A stretch of 64,000 nt of DNA from contig CAWCIW010000001.1 in NCBI GenBank assembly GCA_963795825.1, positions 372,001-436,000 of the forward strand. Reading direction: 5' to 3'. The notes under the pieces are model-generated. The model made no database searches and was not told the DNA's origin. It saw only the letters and a list, made by a program, of their open reading frames with translations. Shown piece after piece: positions 38,101 through 48,657 of this stretch (positions are counted from its first letter, which is position 1; every line of letters starts with the position of its first letter). Position numbers and translations under genes: made by a program. The stretch is from BOG-908 sp963795825 (GTDB taxonomy: Bacteria; Pseudomonadota; Alphaproteobacteria; Acetobacterales; Acetobacteraceae).

Positions 38101-38231
38101 TCGCGGCGCGCTATTCTGTGCGCGGGAAGCTGGACGATCCGAAAGTGGGGGTCAATCCTTTGTCGGCGCTTACGCCTGGGTTCTTGCGGGAGGGGTTTGG
38201 GTTGTTCTCGCCTCGGAAGGCTGGGAAGTAA
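35142..38231 (+). CDS. AsmA/YhdP-like large inner-membrane-anchored protein
   Basis: 1029 residues. GTG start (VKLLLHFLGEVLLSLLALAAL) followed by an N-terminal membrane helix at residues 3-28. A long periplasmic part follows, rich in beta strands, matching DUF3971/AsmA-like proteins. The C-terminal region (GRLLQAMTLYGLTDVLRGPGLHFSKLVAPF, GDIDLRARTADITGTVVPAYFFNQLLGDLPLIGRIFSP) is the AsmA-C signature. These are thought to bridge inner and outer membranes and carry phospholipid. Intact. The stop is flush with half repeat R19. The GTG is chosen at the membrane helix because the upstream frame is repeat DNA. Confidence 0.85.
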   Translation: MKLLLHFLGEVLLSLLALAALAACLLVWRLTQGPMDVTWLLRREPALLSAPGLALRVGHAAIALPDGARALAVTAQDLAADRQDGSLRVRLRQAGVQLALGELLIGRMAPRGIDIAGGDVAVRLLPQAPGGGRAPDIARLADGLQHVRLHDMRATLSGASPGVELVAPSIELDLARQGDGGVAGQAQVVLQAGAANATLDLRAEMRDGGAHITGTTTPLSPAALAGVSPRLAGLSAIDAPVRLAFEATLGPGLQPRTGRLEVAAGAGTLHAGRGSVKLASLAAVMTLQPAELRLESLRAALAPSGPAHGPAPVLTATASATRDGAAPAGGPAATGHMHASFAVQLDALPLADLAQYLPEGVGGGARPWLVENLPAGRAHDAQVSGALDAAGDLSNLHLTALTGGMAADDVTVFWLRPVPGLTHGHARVVLQDADTMVVSMDRGGENNLVLAPGSSIKMTGLSQKDQFGDIEVGLSGPLSDALALLNHPRLHLLDRGGFQVVGARGQATAHIGLHVPLDARVTMEQIAIDSSATLSGVHLGRIAAGRDLDDGAIKLHVTGDGLSATGTGAVGGIPAALGMEMDFRDGKPDQVQQHVTASGRATAAQMLGAGAPAQAARLLTDGAAGLHVEYTARRNGTAALQIDSDLTRAALVTPFGWSKKIGEAAALGGRATLDHGRLTGVDDLHAEGPGLAIVSRTQVDGAHRTLVLDRLEVGRTQAQGRIGFPEAPGGPVQVEMSGPVLDLAAQLEASPATARPPAKPAAPDATADKPGQAWAVKLAFDQVDLAHGKTLAPFTLDAANDGRRMLHAHARAGAQGEIAVDITPQPGGRSLAVSAADAGAALRALGVADNLAGGKLSLTGAWDDTKQGAPLGGTATLTEFNLRTAAAIGRLLQAMTLYGLTDVLRGPGLHFSKLVAPFALHDQMLHLTAARAFSSSLGITAQGDIDLRARTADITGTVVPAYFFNQLLGDLPLIGRIFSPEKGGGVFAARYSVRGKLDDPKVGVNPLSALTPGFLREGFGLFSPRKAGK

Positions 38232-38286
38232 GGCAGGCAAGGCCTTCTTTTATGAAGAAAAGAAGCAAAAGACTTTTGACTCCGCT
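38232..38286. repeat. R19, half repeat (left A arm only)
   Basis: Starts flush at the AsmA-like TAA. GGCCTTCTTTTATGAAG hairpin, CAAAAGACTTTTG, then CGCTGTCGCCG. Inner side faces the sorbosone-dehydrogenase gene. Confidence 0.88.
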
Positions 38287-38309
38287 GTCGCCGACCTTTC
38301 TGCTCAGGC

Positions 38310-39557
38310 TTACTCCTTGGCTAGGCGTAACAGGCTGGCGTTGTGGTCTTCGGTGATCAGCACGCTGCCGTCCGCCATCTCCGCCACGCTCACCGGGTTG
38401 CCCATCGGCATTTGCTTGCCGGCTTCCCAGCCGGATACCAGCGGCGCTGGCTGGCCATCCGGCTGACCGTCGGGCCGCACGGCCAGGCTCATGATGCGGT
38501 GCCCGCCGGCGCGGTAGCCGTGATAGGGCAGGATGAGCCTTCCCTCCAGCGCCGGCAGCGACTTGCCGTGATACACGATCAACCCCAGCGGGGCGGCGTG
38601 CGGCGGCAGCAGAAGGGTTGGCGCCTGGGTGGTTTTGCAGTCATGCGCGGGATATTCCGGGCTGGCGCGGTGGTCGTCGAAACAATAGGGCCAGCCGTAA
38701 TCCGCGCCGGGCTTGATCACGTCGAGCGTGTCGTGGGGCAGGGCGGCGTCGGAGAGTGCGGGGTCGGCGCGGTTGATGGCGTCGCGGGCGTTTACCGCTG
38801 CTACCAGGGTGCCGCCGGGTAGCACGGCGAGGCCCATGCTGTTGCGCAGGCCGGTCGCGATTACCTGCGCCTGGGCGTAGGTTTGCGGTGTGGCGGCTGG
38901 TTTGAAGTGGATGATTTCGGCGCGCTGAGCGGCGCCGTCGCGCTCGCGGCACGGTGCCGCCGGATCGGGTTTGGTGCCGTCCTGGTTCTCGCAATGGTCG
39001 GTGCCGGAGCCGACATTGACGTAGAGCGCGCCGTCCGCCGCCGCCGCCAGCGCTGGCAGCGGGTGGCGGCCGGTCGATGGCAATCCGGTCAGCACGTCGT
39101 GCAGCGTGGGGGTGGTGCCGGAGAGGTCGATGCGCACGATGCGGCCGAGCAGGCCGGCGTACAGCGTGCCGTCGGGGGCCGCCACCAGGCCGCTGGGCTC
39201 GTCGAGGCCGGAGAGCAGCACCTCGGGGGCGTCGTGCCCGCCGTGGCGCAGGCGCAGCAGGCGGCCATGACCGTGCCGCCAGCCGCCCATGTCGAGCACG
39301 TAGATGGTGTCGCCGGTGGCGACCACGCCGCGCGCAAAGCCGATATGCTCGGCCACCAGCCCCACGCAGAGGCCCGGCGGCGTTACCAGCGCCACCCTCG
39401 GAAACCCGGCGCAGGTGCCCGCCGGCACGTAATCGCGGGCATAGGCCGGGGCTGCCAGCAGCATGCAGCCCAGCAGGAAGCCCTGCGGCAGCCAGCCCAG
39501 ACGCGTCCGGCTTGCCTGCCGCAGAACAGACGAATTAGCTTGCTTCACGCCAGACAT
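38310..39557 (-). CDS. PQQ-dependent sugar (sorbosone-type) dehydrogenase, exported
   Basis: 415 residues. N-terminal signal (LPQGFLLGCMLLAAPAYA). Six-bladed beta-propeller of the glucose/sorbosone dehydrogenase class: ARGVVATGDTIYVLDMGG, EPSGLVAAPDGTLYAGL, RNSMGLAVLPGGTLVAAVNARDAI, PGADYGWPYCFDDH, and the C-terminal MPMGNPVSVAEMADGSVLITEDHNASLLRL. Such enzymes oxidise aldoses or sorbosone in the periplasm with PQQ, which fits pqqB in this window. Cofactor use is inferred from family. Confidence 0.85.
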   Translation of the reverse strand: MSGVKQANSSVLRQASRTRLGWLPQGFLLGCMLLAAPAYARDYVPAGTCAGFPRVALVTPPGLCVGLVAEHIGFARGVVATGDTIYVLDMGGWRHGHGRLLRLRHGGHDAPEVLLSGLDEPSGLVAAPDGTLYAGLLGRIVRIDLSGTTPTLHDVLTGLPSTGRHPLPALAAAADGALYVNVGSGTDHCENQDGTKPDPAAPCRERDGAAQRAEIIHFKPAATPQTYAQAQVIATGLRNSMGLAVLPGGTLVAAVNARDAINRADPALSDAALPHDTLDVIKPGADYGWPYCFDDHRASPEYPAHDCKTTQAPTLLLPPHAAPLGLIVYHGKSLPALEGRLILPYHGYRAGGHRIMSLAVRPDGQPDGQPAPLVSGWEAGKQMPMGNPVSVAEMADGSVLITEDHNASLLRLAKE

Positions 39558-39626
39558 CCCCGATCAACCCGCGACGCGTGGCCTAGCACGGATAGCGGTC
39601 CAGGTCGCGTAAGCTGAGACCCATCG

Positions 39627-39813
39627 CAGGCAAGCGTAAGAAAGCAGTCCTTTTCGAGAAAAAGACCAAAAAAGCTTTTGCTCCGACGCCTGCACCAAGG
39701 CCTGCGCTCGTTCTGCCAGATGGGTGATTGCAGCGACAGCTACGATCGCCGGGCAGGCGTCATAGCAAAGCTTTTTGGTCCTTTTTCTCGAAAAAGGACT
39801 ACTTGCTTGCTTA
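39627..39813. repeat. R20, full repeat (B / B), slightly degraded
   Basis: The left arm has lost bases (CCTTTTCGAGAAAAAGACC). Core GACGCCTGCACCA ... CGGGCAGGCGTC. Between co-directional efeB and the sorbosone-dehydrogenase gene. Confidence 0.9.
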
Positions 39814-39834
39814 CTGCGCGAAGAGCGGCGCCCG

Positions 39835-41064
39835 CTAGGCGAACAGCCCCTCGCCGATCATACCGCCCGGCGCCACCCCGGGCGGCACGGCAAACAGCCC
39901 GCTCGCCGTGTGAGTGACGAACTGGTTCAGCATGTCGAACTTTGCCATGCGCTCGAACATGCGGCTGAACTGCGCCCGCGGATCTTTCTGATACGCCAGA
40001 AACATCAGCCCGGAATCGTATTCCATCGCCTGGCGCCAGGGCGGCCAGCGCTCGGCAGTGAAGCTCACGCCATCATTGTAACTGTAGCCGCGACGGAAGA
40101 TGCGCGCGCCGGTGGCCGCCACGCCGGCCAGGCGAATATGGGCGTTTTCGGCGATAACCGGGTTGCCGTCGGCATCTTCGGCGGCGAGGTTCGCGGCGTC
40201 GTGCTCGTGGCGTGCGCCGATCGGGGCGCCCTCGAGTTTGGTGCGTCCCATCGTCTGTTCCTGGAACGCAATAGGCGTGCGGTCCCAGTGTTCGAGCGCG
40301 ATGCGTATGCGGCGCGCGACGAGGTAGGTGCCGCCGACCATCCAGGCGGGTCCTTCGGCGCCGGCCCAGACCACAGCGTCCATGTCGATGGGGGCGGCGG
40401 GGTTGGCGTTGTTGCTGCCGTCGCGGAAGCCCATCAGGTTGCGCGGGGTTTCGGCCTCGGGTTGCGGGATGAAGCCGGCCTGGACCCAGCGCAGGTCCGC
40501 AGTCCCGTAGGCGAGGCGGGCGAGCTGGCGGACGGCGTGGAAGGCGGTCTGCGGATCTTCGGCGCAGGCCTGTATGCTGAGGTCGCCGCCGCACCGGGCG
40601 GGCTGGAGCTGGTCGCCGGTGAAGTTCGGCAGGTCGGCGAAAGCGGGCGGGCGACGCGCGGCCAGGCCGAAGCGGTCGTTCCCGTCCTTGGTGAAGAGGG
40701 TGGGGCCGAAGCCGAAGGTCAGGGTCAGACGGGATGGTGCCATGCCGGCCACCTCGCCGGAGTCGGCGTCGGCGGGCTGGCCGGCGCACATACGCGCGGC
40801 GGCCACCGTCCAGCGGGCGAGCAGGGCCTGGACATCCTGGCGCTTTGTCGTGCTCAGGTCGAACGCGGCAAGGTAGGTCTGCGCCTGCTGCGGCGTGGTG
40901 ATGCCGGCCTGGTGCGCGCCGTGGAACGCCACGAACGGATCCGGCGTGTCGCGCGTGACGTTTTGCGCCGCGGCCGGAGCGGGTCGCAGCGTGGCGGCCG
41001 CCGCGGCCAGCCCGGCGGACGCGCCCAGGAAGCCGCGCCGCGAGTGCATCGGGCAGCCGGTCAC
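39835..41064 (-). CDS. efeB: Tat-exported Dyp-type peroxidase, EfeB-like
   Basis: 409 residues. Twin-arginine signal SRRGFLGASAGLAAAAATL. Dyp-type heme peroxidase markers: LTLTFGFGPTLF, NLMGFRDGSNNANP (GxxDG with the distal Asp), MVGGTYLVARRIRIALEHWDRT, GRTKLEGAPIGARHEHDAAN (likely the heme-binding His), and RRGYSYNDG. The GTG at 41064 overlaps the stop of the upstream gene (GTGA); an ATG at 41049 is equally possible. efeU and efeO are absent, so the iron-uptake role of EfeB is uncertain here. The stop lies 21 bp from R20. Confidence 0.9.
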   Translation of the reverse strand: MTGCPMHSRRGFLGASAGLAAAAATLRPAPAAAQNVTRDTPDPFVAFHGAHQAGITTPQQAQTYLAAFDLSTTKRQDVQALLARWTVAAARMCAGQPADADSGEVAGMAPSRLTLTFGFGPTLFTKDGNDRFGLAARRPPAFADLPNFTGDQLQPARCGGDLSIQACAEDPQTAFHAVRQLARLAYGTADLRWVQAGFIPQPEAETPRNLMGFRDGSNNANPAAPIDMDAVVWAGAEGPAWMVGGTYLVARRIRIALEHWDRTPIAFQEQTMGRTKLEGAPIGARHEHDAANLAAEDADGNPVIAENAHIRLAGVAATGARIFRRGYSYNDGVSFTAERWPPWRQAMEYDSGLMFLAYQKDPRAQFSRMFERMAKFDMLNQFVTHTASGLFAVPPGVAPGGMIGEGLFA

Positions 41065-42305
41065 CTGCCGCCGGCCCGCATCAGCGTGTTCACGTCGTCC
41101 ATCACGTAGTAGAAACCCTTCGCATCCGGCGTCATCGCAATGCCGAACAGGTCACCGTTGCCCGGGGGCGACTGCGCCTGGTCGTTGTTGATCCATTGCG
41201 CATAGATTTGTTTGCCGGCCACAGGATCAACCTCCACCAGCCGGCCATCCTTGCCGTTGCACACCAGAAGGTGACCCTGCGGCGACAGCGCCATCGCCAG
41301 CGGCCAGGACAGCAGCCCGCCTTGCGTGACGACCCGCCCGGTGCCGGCGCTCGTGGTGCGCGTCAGCGCGTCCGGAATGGCGGCGATCAAATTGTCCAGC
41401 CCGTCCGTCACATACAGCGTGCCGTCCGGCGCCAGCACGATGCCGGTGGGGCCGAGCAGGAAATTGTCGCGGTCGGCCCGCTGCGCGAAGCCACTGCCCA
41501 CGATGGTCTGGCTGGCCAGAACGGGGGGCTGGCCGGGCGCTATGGTCAGGCCGAGCCGCAGCACGATGGATTTCTTCACCACCACCGGCAGGCCGGTTGC
41601 CGGATCGAGCACGCTGGGGGACGGCACGCCGAAGCCGGCCATGCTGACGAACAGGGTCGCCGTGTCGCCACGGTCGTCGATGCCCATGTTGCCCCAGGGA
41701 TCGTTGATGTTCGGGCCGGCCCAGGCGGTGACGAATTTGCCGTTCGAGTCCAGCACTACCAGGCAGCCGTCGCCCTTGGTGGCGGTGGTGCCGTCGCGGC
41801 TCGGCGTGCTGCCCACGATCACCCAGCCGGATTTCAGCACGGCCATCGCGGTGCTGAGCCCGATGCCGCCCGGGCATTGCGGGAGGTGCTGCGGCAGCTT
41901 GGCGAACAGATAGGTGTCGTGCGTGCTGGGGCGGAAGCCGACGATGGTGGTGCCGGTGCCTTGCAGGTTGGAGATGTTGTTGAAGTTGTCGACCAGGACG
42001 TCGTCTTTGGCGATCTTCCCGGCGGTGACCGGGGAGACGACCACGGCGTAGGGGTTCAGGTCGCCGTTGTCGGTTACCGTCGAGGTGAGGGTTGCGTGGC
42101 GGCGGACGGTTTCCAGGAAGCCGGTGGGCTGGTCGGCCATTGCGGGGGTGGCGAGCGCCAAGAAAGCAAGCAAGGCCTTCTTTTTCGAGAAAAAGAAGCA
42201 AAAAGCTTTTGCTCCCTGTCGGCGAGTGCTGAAACGCGGCGCGACAGCACCATCAAACGTCTTTTGCTTCTTTTCTTCAGAAAAGAAGGCCTTGCTGTTC
42301 TTCAT
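41061..42305 (-). CDS. NHL/beta-propeller exported protein with repeat-derived N-terminus
   Basis: 414 residues. The mature part (from about residue 58) is a beta-propeller-like protein with no clear catalytic motif: FLLGPTGIVLAPDGTLYVTDGLDNLIAAI, SWPLAMALSPQGHLLVCNGKDGRLVEVD. The N-terminus is remarkable. After MKNS, residues 4-48 are the in-frame translation of repeat R21 (SKAFFSEEKKQKTFDG through GAKAFCFFFSKKKAL). A good signal-peptide core then resumes (LAFLALATPAMA). The start at 42305 has GAGG 9 nt upstream, overlapping the OprB stop. Whether export works with this insert is unknown. Operon: OprB - this - EfeB. Confidence 0.8.
   Translation of the reverse strand: MKNSKAFFSEEKKQKTFDGAVAPRFSTRRQGAKAFCFFFSKKKALLAFLALATPAMADQPTGFLETVRRHATLTSTVTDNGDLNPYAVVVSPVTAGKIAKDDVLVDNFNNISNLQGTGTTIVGFRPSTHDTYLFAKLPQHLPQCPGGIGLSTAMAVLKSGWVIVGSTPSRDGTTATKGDGCLVVLDSNGKFVTAWAGPNINDPWGNMGIDDRGDTATLFVSMAGFGVPSPSVLDPATGLPVVVKKSIVLRLGLTIAPGQPPVLASQTIVGSGFAQRADRDNFLLGPTGIVLAPDGTLYVTDGLDNLIAAIPDALTRTTSAGTGRVVTQGGLLSWPLAMALSPQGHLLVCNGKDGRLVEVDPVAGKQIYAQWINNDQAQSPPGNGDLFGIAMTPDAKGFYYVMDDVNTLMRAGGR
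42161..42296. repeat. R21, full repeat (A / A) inside a coding region
   Basis: Complete element, class II-like core CCCTGTCGGCGAG ... GCGCGACAGC. It lies wholly between codon 4 and the signal-peptide core of the NHL-type gene, and keeps the frame open. Confidence 0.93.
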
Positions 42306-42316
42306 CACACTCATCC

Positions 42317-43766
42317 TCAGAACAATATATTCGTGCGTAGGCCAAGCACGAACTCGCTGCCGATCTTGCGTTGCGGACTCACCGGATCGGCCAGCCCGCC
42401 GCCGGGATTGAACACGTATTGTAGGTCCGGCTGGAGCTGCCACCAGGGGTGAACCTGATACTGGTACGTCAGCTCCACGAACGTCTCGCTGGTGCGCACC
42501 GGCGTATAGACATCGGGCTGCGCCACCGCGAGATCGCGATCCGACGCCGTAACAGCGTGGCTAACATGGGCGTATCCCATGCCGATACCCACCGTGTCCG
42601 TCGATGCGGCCGCGGAACGGCGCGTGATACACGAGGCCGCCGTTGAAGCTGAAATCGGCCAGGTTCCGGTTGGCCTCCGGCGTGCCCATGATGCGGCCGA
42701 ATACGCTGACGGAGCGGTTGGGGTTGCCGGAGTCACGCCACAGCATCTGGTCGGCGACGGCGTAGATCGAATAGTCGCCGCGGTGCTGCGCCGGGTTGCC
42801 GCTGCTGGCGGCCGAGGCGAGCAGGTTGCCGCCGGTGTCGATGCGCTGGTCCGAGAAGCGCTCGCTGTCGTACCAGAAACCGATCCGGTAGGTGTGGCCG
42901 AGCGGGGCGCCGGCGCCCGGATAGACCAGCGCGCCCACCGCCGGGTAGGTATATTGCAGCTCCACGAAGGTGAGCGTGCCGCCGTTCAGCGGGAAGTTGG
43001 TGCCCGAGCTGTCGGAGCGCTGCGGGTCGCCCTCCGAGGTGGAGGCCGGGTTGCCGTTGAACACGCCGGCCAGCAGGGTGATCGCGTTGGTTGGCTTGTA
43101 GCGCAGGCGGATGCCGAGGTCGGAGAGCGGGTAAGCAGGACCGCCGCCGGGAAGATCGACCGACGGCACCAGGGGCCAGCCGAACATGGTGTTTACGAAA
43201 TAGGCGCCGTTCGGGCTGTAGATGAACTCCTGGTCGACGCTCTGCTGGCCGATCTTGATGTCGGCGCGGTCCTCGTCGAGGAAGCGCTGGTCATACCAGG
43301 CCTCCCACAGACGGGTGGAACGGTCCGCCTCGATGCCGCTGGCGGTCTGCAGGCTGAGCAGGTTGTCGGTGCTGAGGTTGCGGCCGTGGATTTGCAGCGC
43401 GCTTACGTTGAGCAGGCCGCCGTACCAGCCGAAGGCGCGCTGGGTGTCTAGCTGCATGATCGCCTGGGTCAGGCCGTCATAGGTGGGGCCGCGGTGCTGG
43501 CCGCCGGTGGCGTTGCCCAGCACCTCACTGGTTTCCTGGACGGCGAGCGAGATGCCGTATTTCGCCAGCACGGTGCGTATGCCGAACAGGTTGCCGAGCA
43601 GGAAGTTGGTGCGTTGCAGGTCACTCAGGAAGCCGGAATAGCCGCCGCCATCGGGGCTGGCCTGGTCGCCGTTGCCGGGAATGGAGAGCGGTGGCGGGGC
43701 AGCCAGAGCCGGCATAAGACTGGCACCGAGGAGCGTGCCGGCGAGGGAGTTGCGAATAATTCTCAT
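42317..43766 (-). CDS. OprB-type carbohydrate-selective porin (frame broken)
   Basis: Outer-membrane porin of the OprB family for sugar entry. Signal peptide MRIIRNSLAGTLLGASLMPALA. The family pattern includes LFGIRTVLAKYGISLAVQETSEVLGN, ALQIHGRNLSTDNLLSLQTASGIEA, LWEAWYDQRFLDEDRADIKIGQQSVDQEF, and a C-terminal LRTNILF ending in Phe. The frame changes at about 42600 (one base), after which VGIGMGYAHVSHAV continues. About 483 residues. It heads an operon with the NHL-type and EfeB genes, fitting periplasmic sugar oxidation. Confidence 0.92.
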
Positions 43767-43882
43767 TTGCGTTGAGTAGCTGGGCTGGGGCGTGGCTGTC
43801 AACGGGCCTTTGATGCGGCTTGACCGAGACATCGGCGGCGTGGCTCAAGTCGGCTGCAGAACGATCCGAGGACCTCTCCGAT

Positions 43883-44281
43883 ATGGCGCACATGCCCGCC
43901 TTCACGCTTGCCTGCGCCGGCGCTCTTGGCCTGATCCTCGTGGTGCTCAGCGTCCGCGTGGTCGTGGGGCGCGGCAAGCACCGGGTGATGCTGGGCGAGG
44001 GGGAGGGGTCGCCGCTGCTCGTCGCCATACGCAGCCAAGCGAATTTTGCGGAATACGTGCCGCTTTGCCTTTTGCTGATCGGCGGACTCGAGCTGAACGG
44101 GGGCGCTACGCTGCTTGTGAAGGGATTGGGAATCGTTTTGGTGGTATCGCGCCTGCTGCACCCGATCGGGATGGCGATACAAGGCGTCAATCCGTTCCGG
44201 GCCAGCGGGTTCGTGGGGACGATCCTGGTTCTGCTCGTCGGAAGCGTGGCGGTTCTGGTTCAGATGCTCGGGTTGATGTGA
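43883..44281 (+). CDS. MAPEG-family membrane protein
   Basis: 132 residues from ATG 43883 (MAHMPAFTLACAGALGLILVV). Four membrane helices; the MAPEG signature is AIRSQANFAEYVPLCLLLIGGLELNG, with RSQANFAEY lining the glutathione site. Likely a glutathione-linked transferase or peroxidase of lipophilic compounds. The frame is open upstream to 43820 (TTG), but the extra residues are not helix-like. Convergent with alaS across two tandem repeats. Confidence 0.85.
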   Translation: MAHMPAFTLACAGALGLILVVLSVRVVVGRGKHRVMLGEGEGSPLLVAIRSQANFAEYVPLCLLLIGGLELNGGATLLVKGLGIVLVVSRLLHPIGMAIQGVNPFRASGFVGTILVLLVGSVAVLVQMLGLM

Positions 44282-44314
44282 GCGAGAGCAATCCGCCTTC
44301 AGACTAACTCATCG

Positions 44315-44499
44315 GCAGCAAGGAAGGCCTTCTTTTTCGAGAAAAAGAAGCAAAAAGCTTTTGCCCTGACGCCTGCACGAGGATTTGGTTGTTGTTACTG
44401 CAGCCACATCGACTTGCACTACGAGCGTAGGCTGTGGTGCGGGCGTCGGAGCAAAAGCTTTTTGGTTCTTTTTCTCGAAAAAGGACTGCTTCCTTGCCT
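44315..44499. repeat. R22, full repeat (A / B)
   Basis: First of two tandem copies between MAPEG and alaS. Core GACGCCTGCACGAGG ... GTGCGGGCGTC. The right arm has an uncompensated GGTTC against GGACT, a sign of decay. Confidence 0.92.
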
Positions 44500-44536
44500 G
44501 TCGTGGATGCGTCGATTTCAACCTAGGCAGTTATCA

Positions 44537-44687
44537 GGCAAAAACGTTTGCTCCCCACCTGCACGTAGGCATCCATCTCATCGCAGCCGCACGCGCCGGC
44601 CGACAAAACGGGAGCCAACGCGCAGGCGGACATAGCAAAAGTTTTTTGCTTCTTTTTTTCAAAAAAGAAGGCCTTGCCTGGCCCTGC
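44537..44687. repeat. R23, repeat with truncated left arm (- / A)
   Basis: Second tandem copy. It starts at a remnant CAAAAACGTTTGC, so the left outer hairpin is missing. Core CCACCTGCACG ... GCGCAGGCGG. The right A arm is complete, and its end meets the corrected alaS stop TAG. Confidence 0.88.
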
Positions 44688-47330
<2,643 letters not shown>

Positions 47331-47352
47331 GCGCGGGGGATTAGCGCAGGAC

Positions 47353-47490
47353 GGCAAGAGAAGGAAGAAAGCAGTTCTTTTTCGAGAAAAAGAACCAAAA
47401 AGCTTTTGCTCCCTGTCGGCGCGTGGGGAAGGGCTCCCCGACAGGGACCAAAAGTCTTTTGCTTCTTTTCTTCAGAAAAGAAGGCCTTGC
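47353..47490. repeat. R24, short full repeat (B-variant / A), class II core
   Basis: The left hairpin is GTTCTTTTTC / GAAAAAGAAC, i.e. both sides changed together relative to GTCC/GGAC. Core TCCCTGTCGG ... CCGACAGGGA. Flush with the GT61 stop; 23 bp upstream of alaS. Confidence 0.95.
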
Positions 47491-48657
47491 TTACGCTGCC
47501 CTGGCTGCCTCCGCCGGCAACAGCGAGTGCGCGATCGCCGCGGCCACGTGCTGGACGGAGATGTCCCAAGAAGTCACGTGGAAGCCCAGGTTCAAATCCG
47601 GCCAGGGCTGGCGCGCCCGGCCCAGCACACAATCGTAGCGAAGCTTCATCAGGGCGGCCAGGTTGCGGAAGCTCCAGTCCACGAACGCGTCCATCAGCAG
47701 TTCCACCACCAGGCAGCCGGGGCGGCAGAAGCCGAGATTGGTCAGTGCCGAGCCGTGCGGGGCGACGATCGCCTCGGCCTGGCGGAACAGGCGTATCTGG
47801 TCGGGCAGGCTGAGCCGGTCCAGGCGCACGGGGGTGAACCCGAGCGGTGCGAGGGCGGCGATCAGTTCGGCTTCGTTGCGCAGGGGACGCACGCCGGTGC
47901 CGCGGCTGTCGATATAGAAGCGGCGGGGCAAGCGGGCCGGAACGTGCGAGACGTTGCCGGACAGGCGGCGGTAGAAATCCGACACGCAGGGGTGGTAGGC
48001 GGCGTCGCCGCACACTGAGAGCGGGAGGACGAGGGTTTCCACGCGCAGGGTTTCGTCGGCAGTGACTTCGCGTACGGCCAGGCTGGGCAGCAGGTCGAAG
48101 AGGTCCAAAGCGTCGGTGTGGGTGATGCTGCCGGCGGGGACGAGCAGGCCGGTGGCGGCGGCGAGGTAGGTGTCCGGCACGGCGGCGAGGCGGGCCAGGC
48201 TCTCGAGCATGGCGCAGCGGTAATCGGCCTCGGCGCCGGCGAGCACGGAAATATGTATGCCGGGCAGGCGCTTGAGGGCGGCTGGGCGGATGGCGATGCC
48301 GCGGGCGAGGGCGCGGTAGGCGTTGCCGTACGGCGTGGTGTTGTTGAGCGATTCGGCGATCACGGTGTCGCCCACGGCAAGGATGCCGGCCGAGGAATGC
48401 ACCGTGACGTCGTGCAGCACGAAAAGCGGCGGGGCGAAGCTGTCGTAATGCGGCGCGTTCCACATGCCCTGTATGGGCAGCTCGCGCACCGGCCAGAGCG
48501 AGAAGAAATGTTCGCCGGTGGGCAGTGGCGGCACGGCGACGCGGACCGGCCCGAGGGAATGCACGTGCTGGATCGGGTGGGCGCCGGGCGCACTGGCGGG
48601 CGCGGCCAGGGTCGCGATCGAGCGCTGGTGCAGAATCGTTTCGGTCGCTGGACTCAT
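47491..48657 (-). CDS. Glycosyltransferase family 61 (DUF563) protein
   Basis: 388 residues. The GT61 core is visible: LPRRFYIDSRGTGVRPLRNEAELIAALAPLGFTPVRLDRLSLPDQIRLFRQAEAIVAPHGSALTNLGFC, where HGSALTNL is the usual motif. The N-terminal half (LPIQGMWNAPHYDSFAPPLFVLHDVTVHSS) matches bacterial capsule/LPS-type members. The start overlaps the rsmD stop by TGATG, so the two genes are translationally coupled although functionally unrelated. The sugar donor is unknown. Confidence 0.85.
   Translation of the reverse strand: MSPATETILHQRSIATLAAPASAPGAHPIQHVHSLGPVRVAVPPLPTGEHFFSLWPVRELPIQGMWNAPHYDSFAPPLFVLHDVTVHSSAGILAVGDTVIAESLNNTTPYGNAYRALARGIAIRPAALKRLPGIHISVLAGAEADYRCAMLESLARLAAVPDTYLAAATGLLVPAGSITHTDALDLFDLLPSLAVREVTADETLRVETLVLPLSVCGDAAYHPCVSDFYRRLSGNVSHVPARLPRRFYIDSRGTGVRPLRNEAELIAALAPLGFTPVRLDRLSLPDQIRLFRQAEAIVAPHGSALTNLGFCRPGCLVVELLMDAFVDWSFRNLAALMKLRYDCVLGRARQPWPDLNLGFHVTSWDISVQHVAAAIAHSLLPAEAARAA

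Noticed and set aside
39835..41064. Complete EfeUOB iron-uptake operon
   Set aside because: Only the EfeB-like gene is present; the upstream neighbours are an NHL-type protein and OprB porin.
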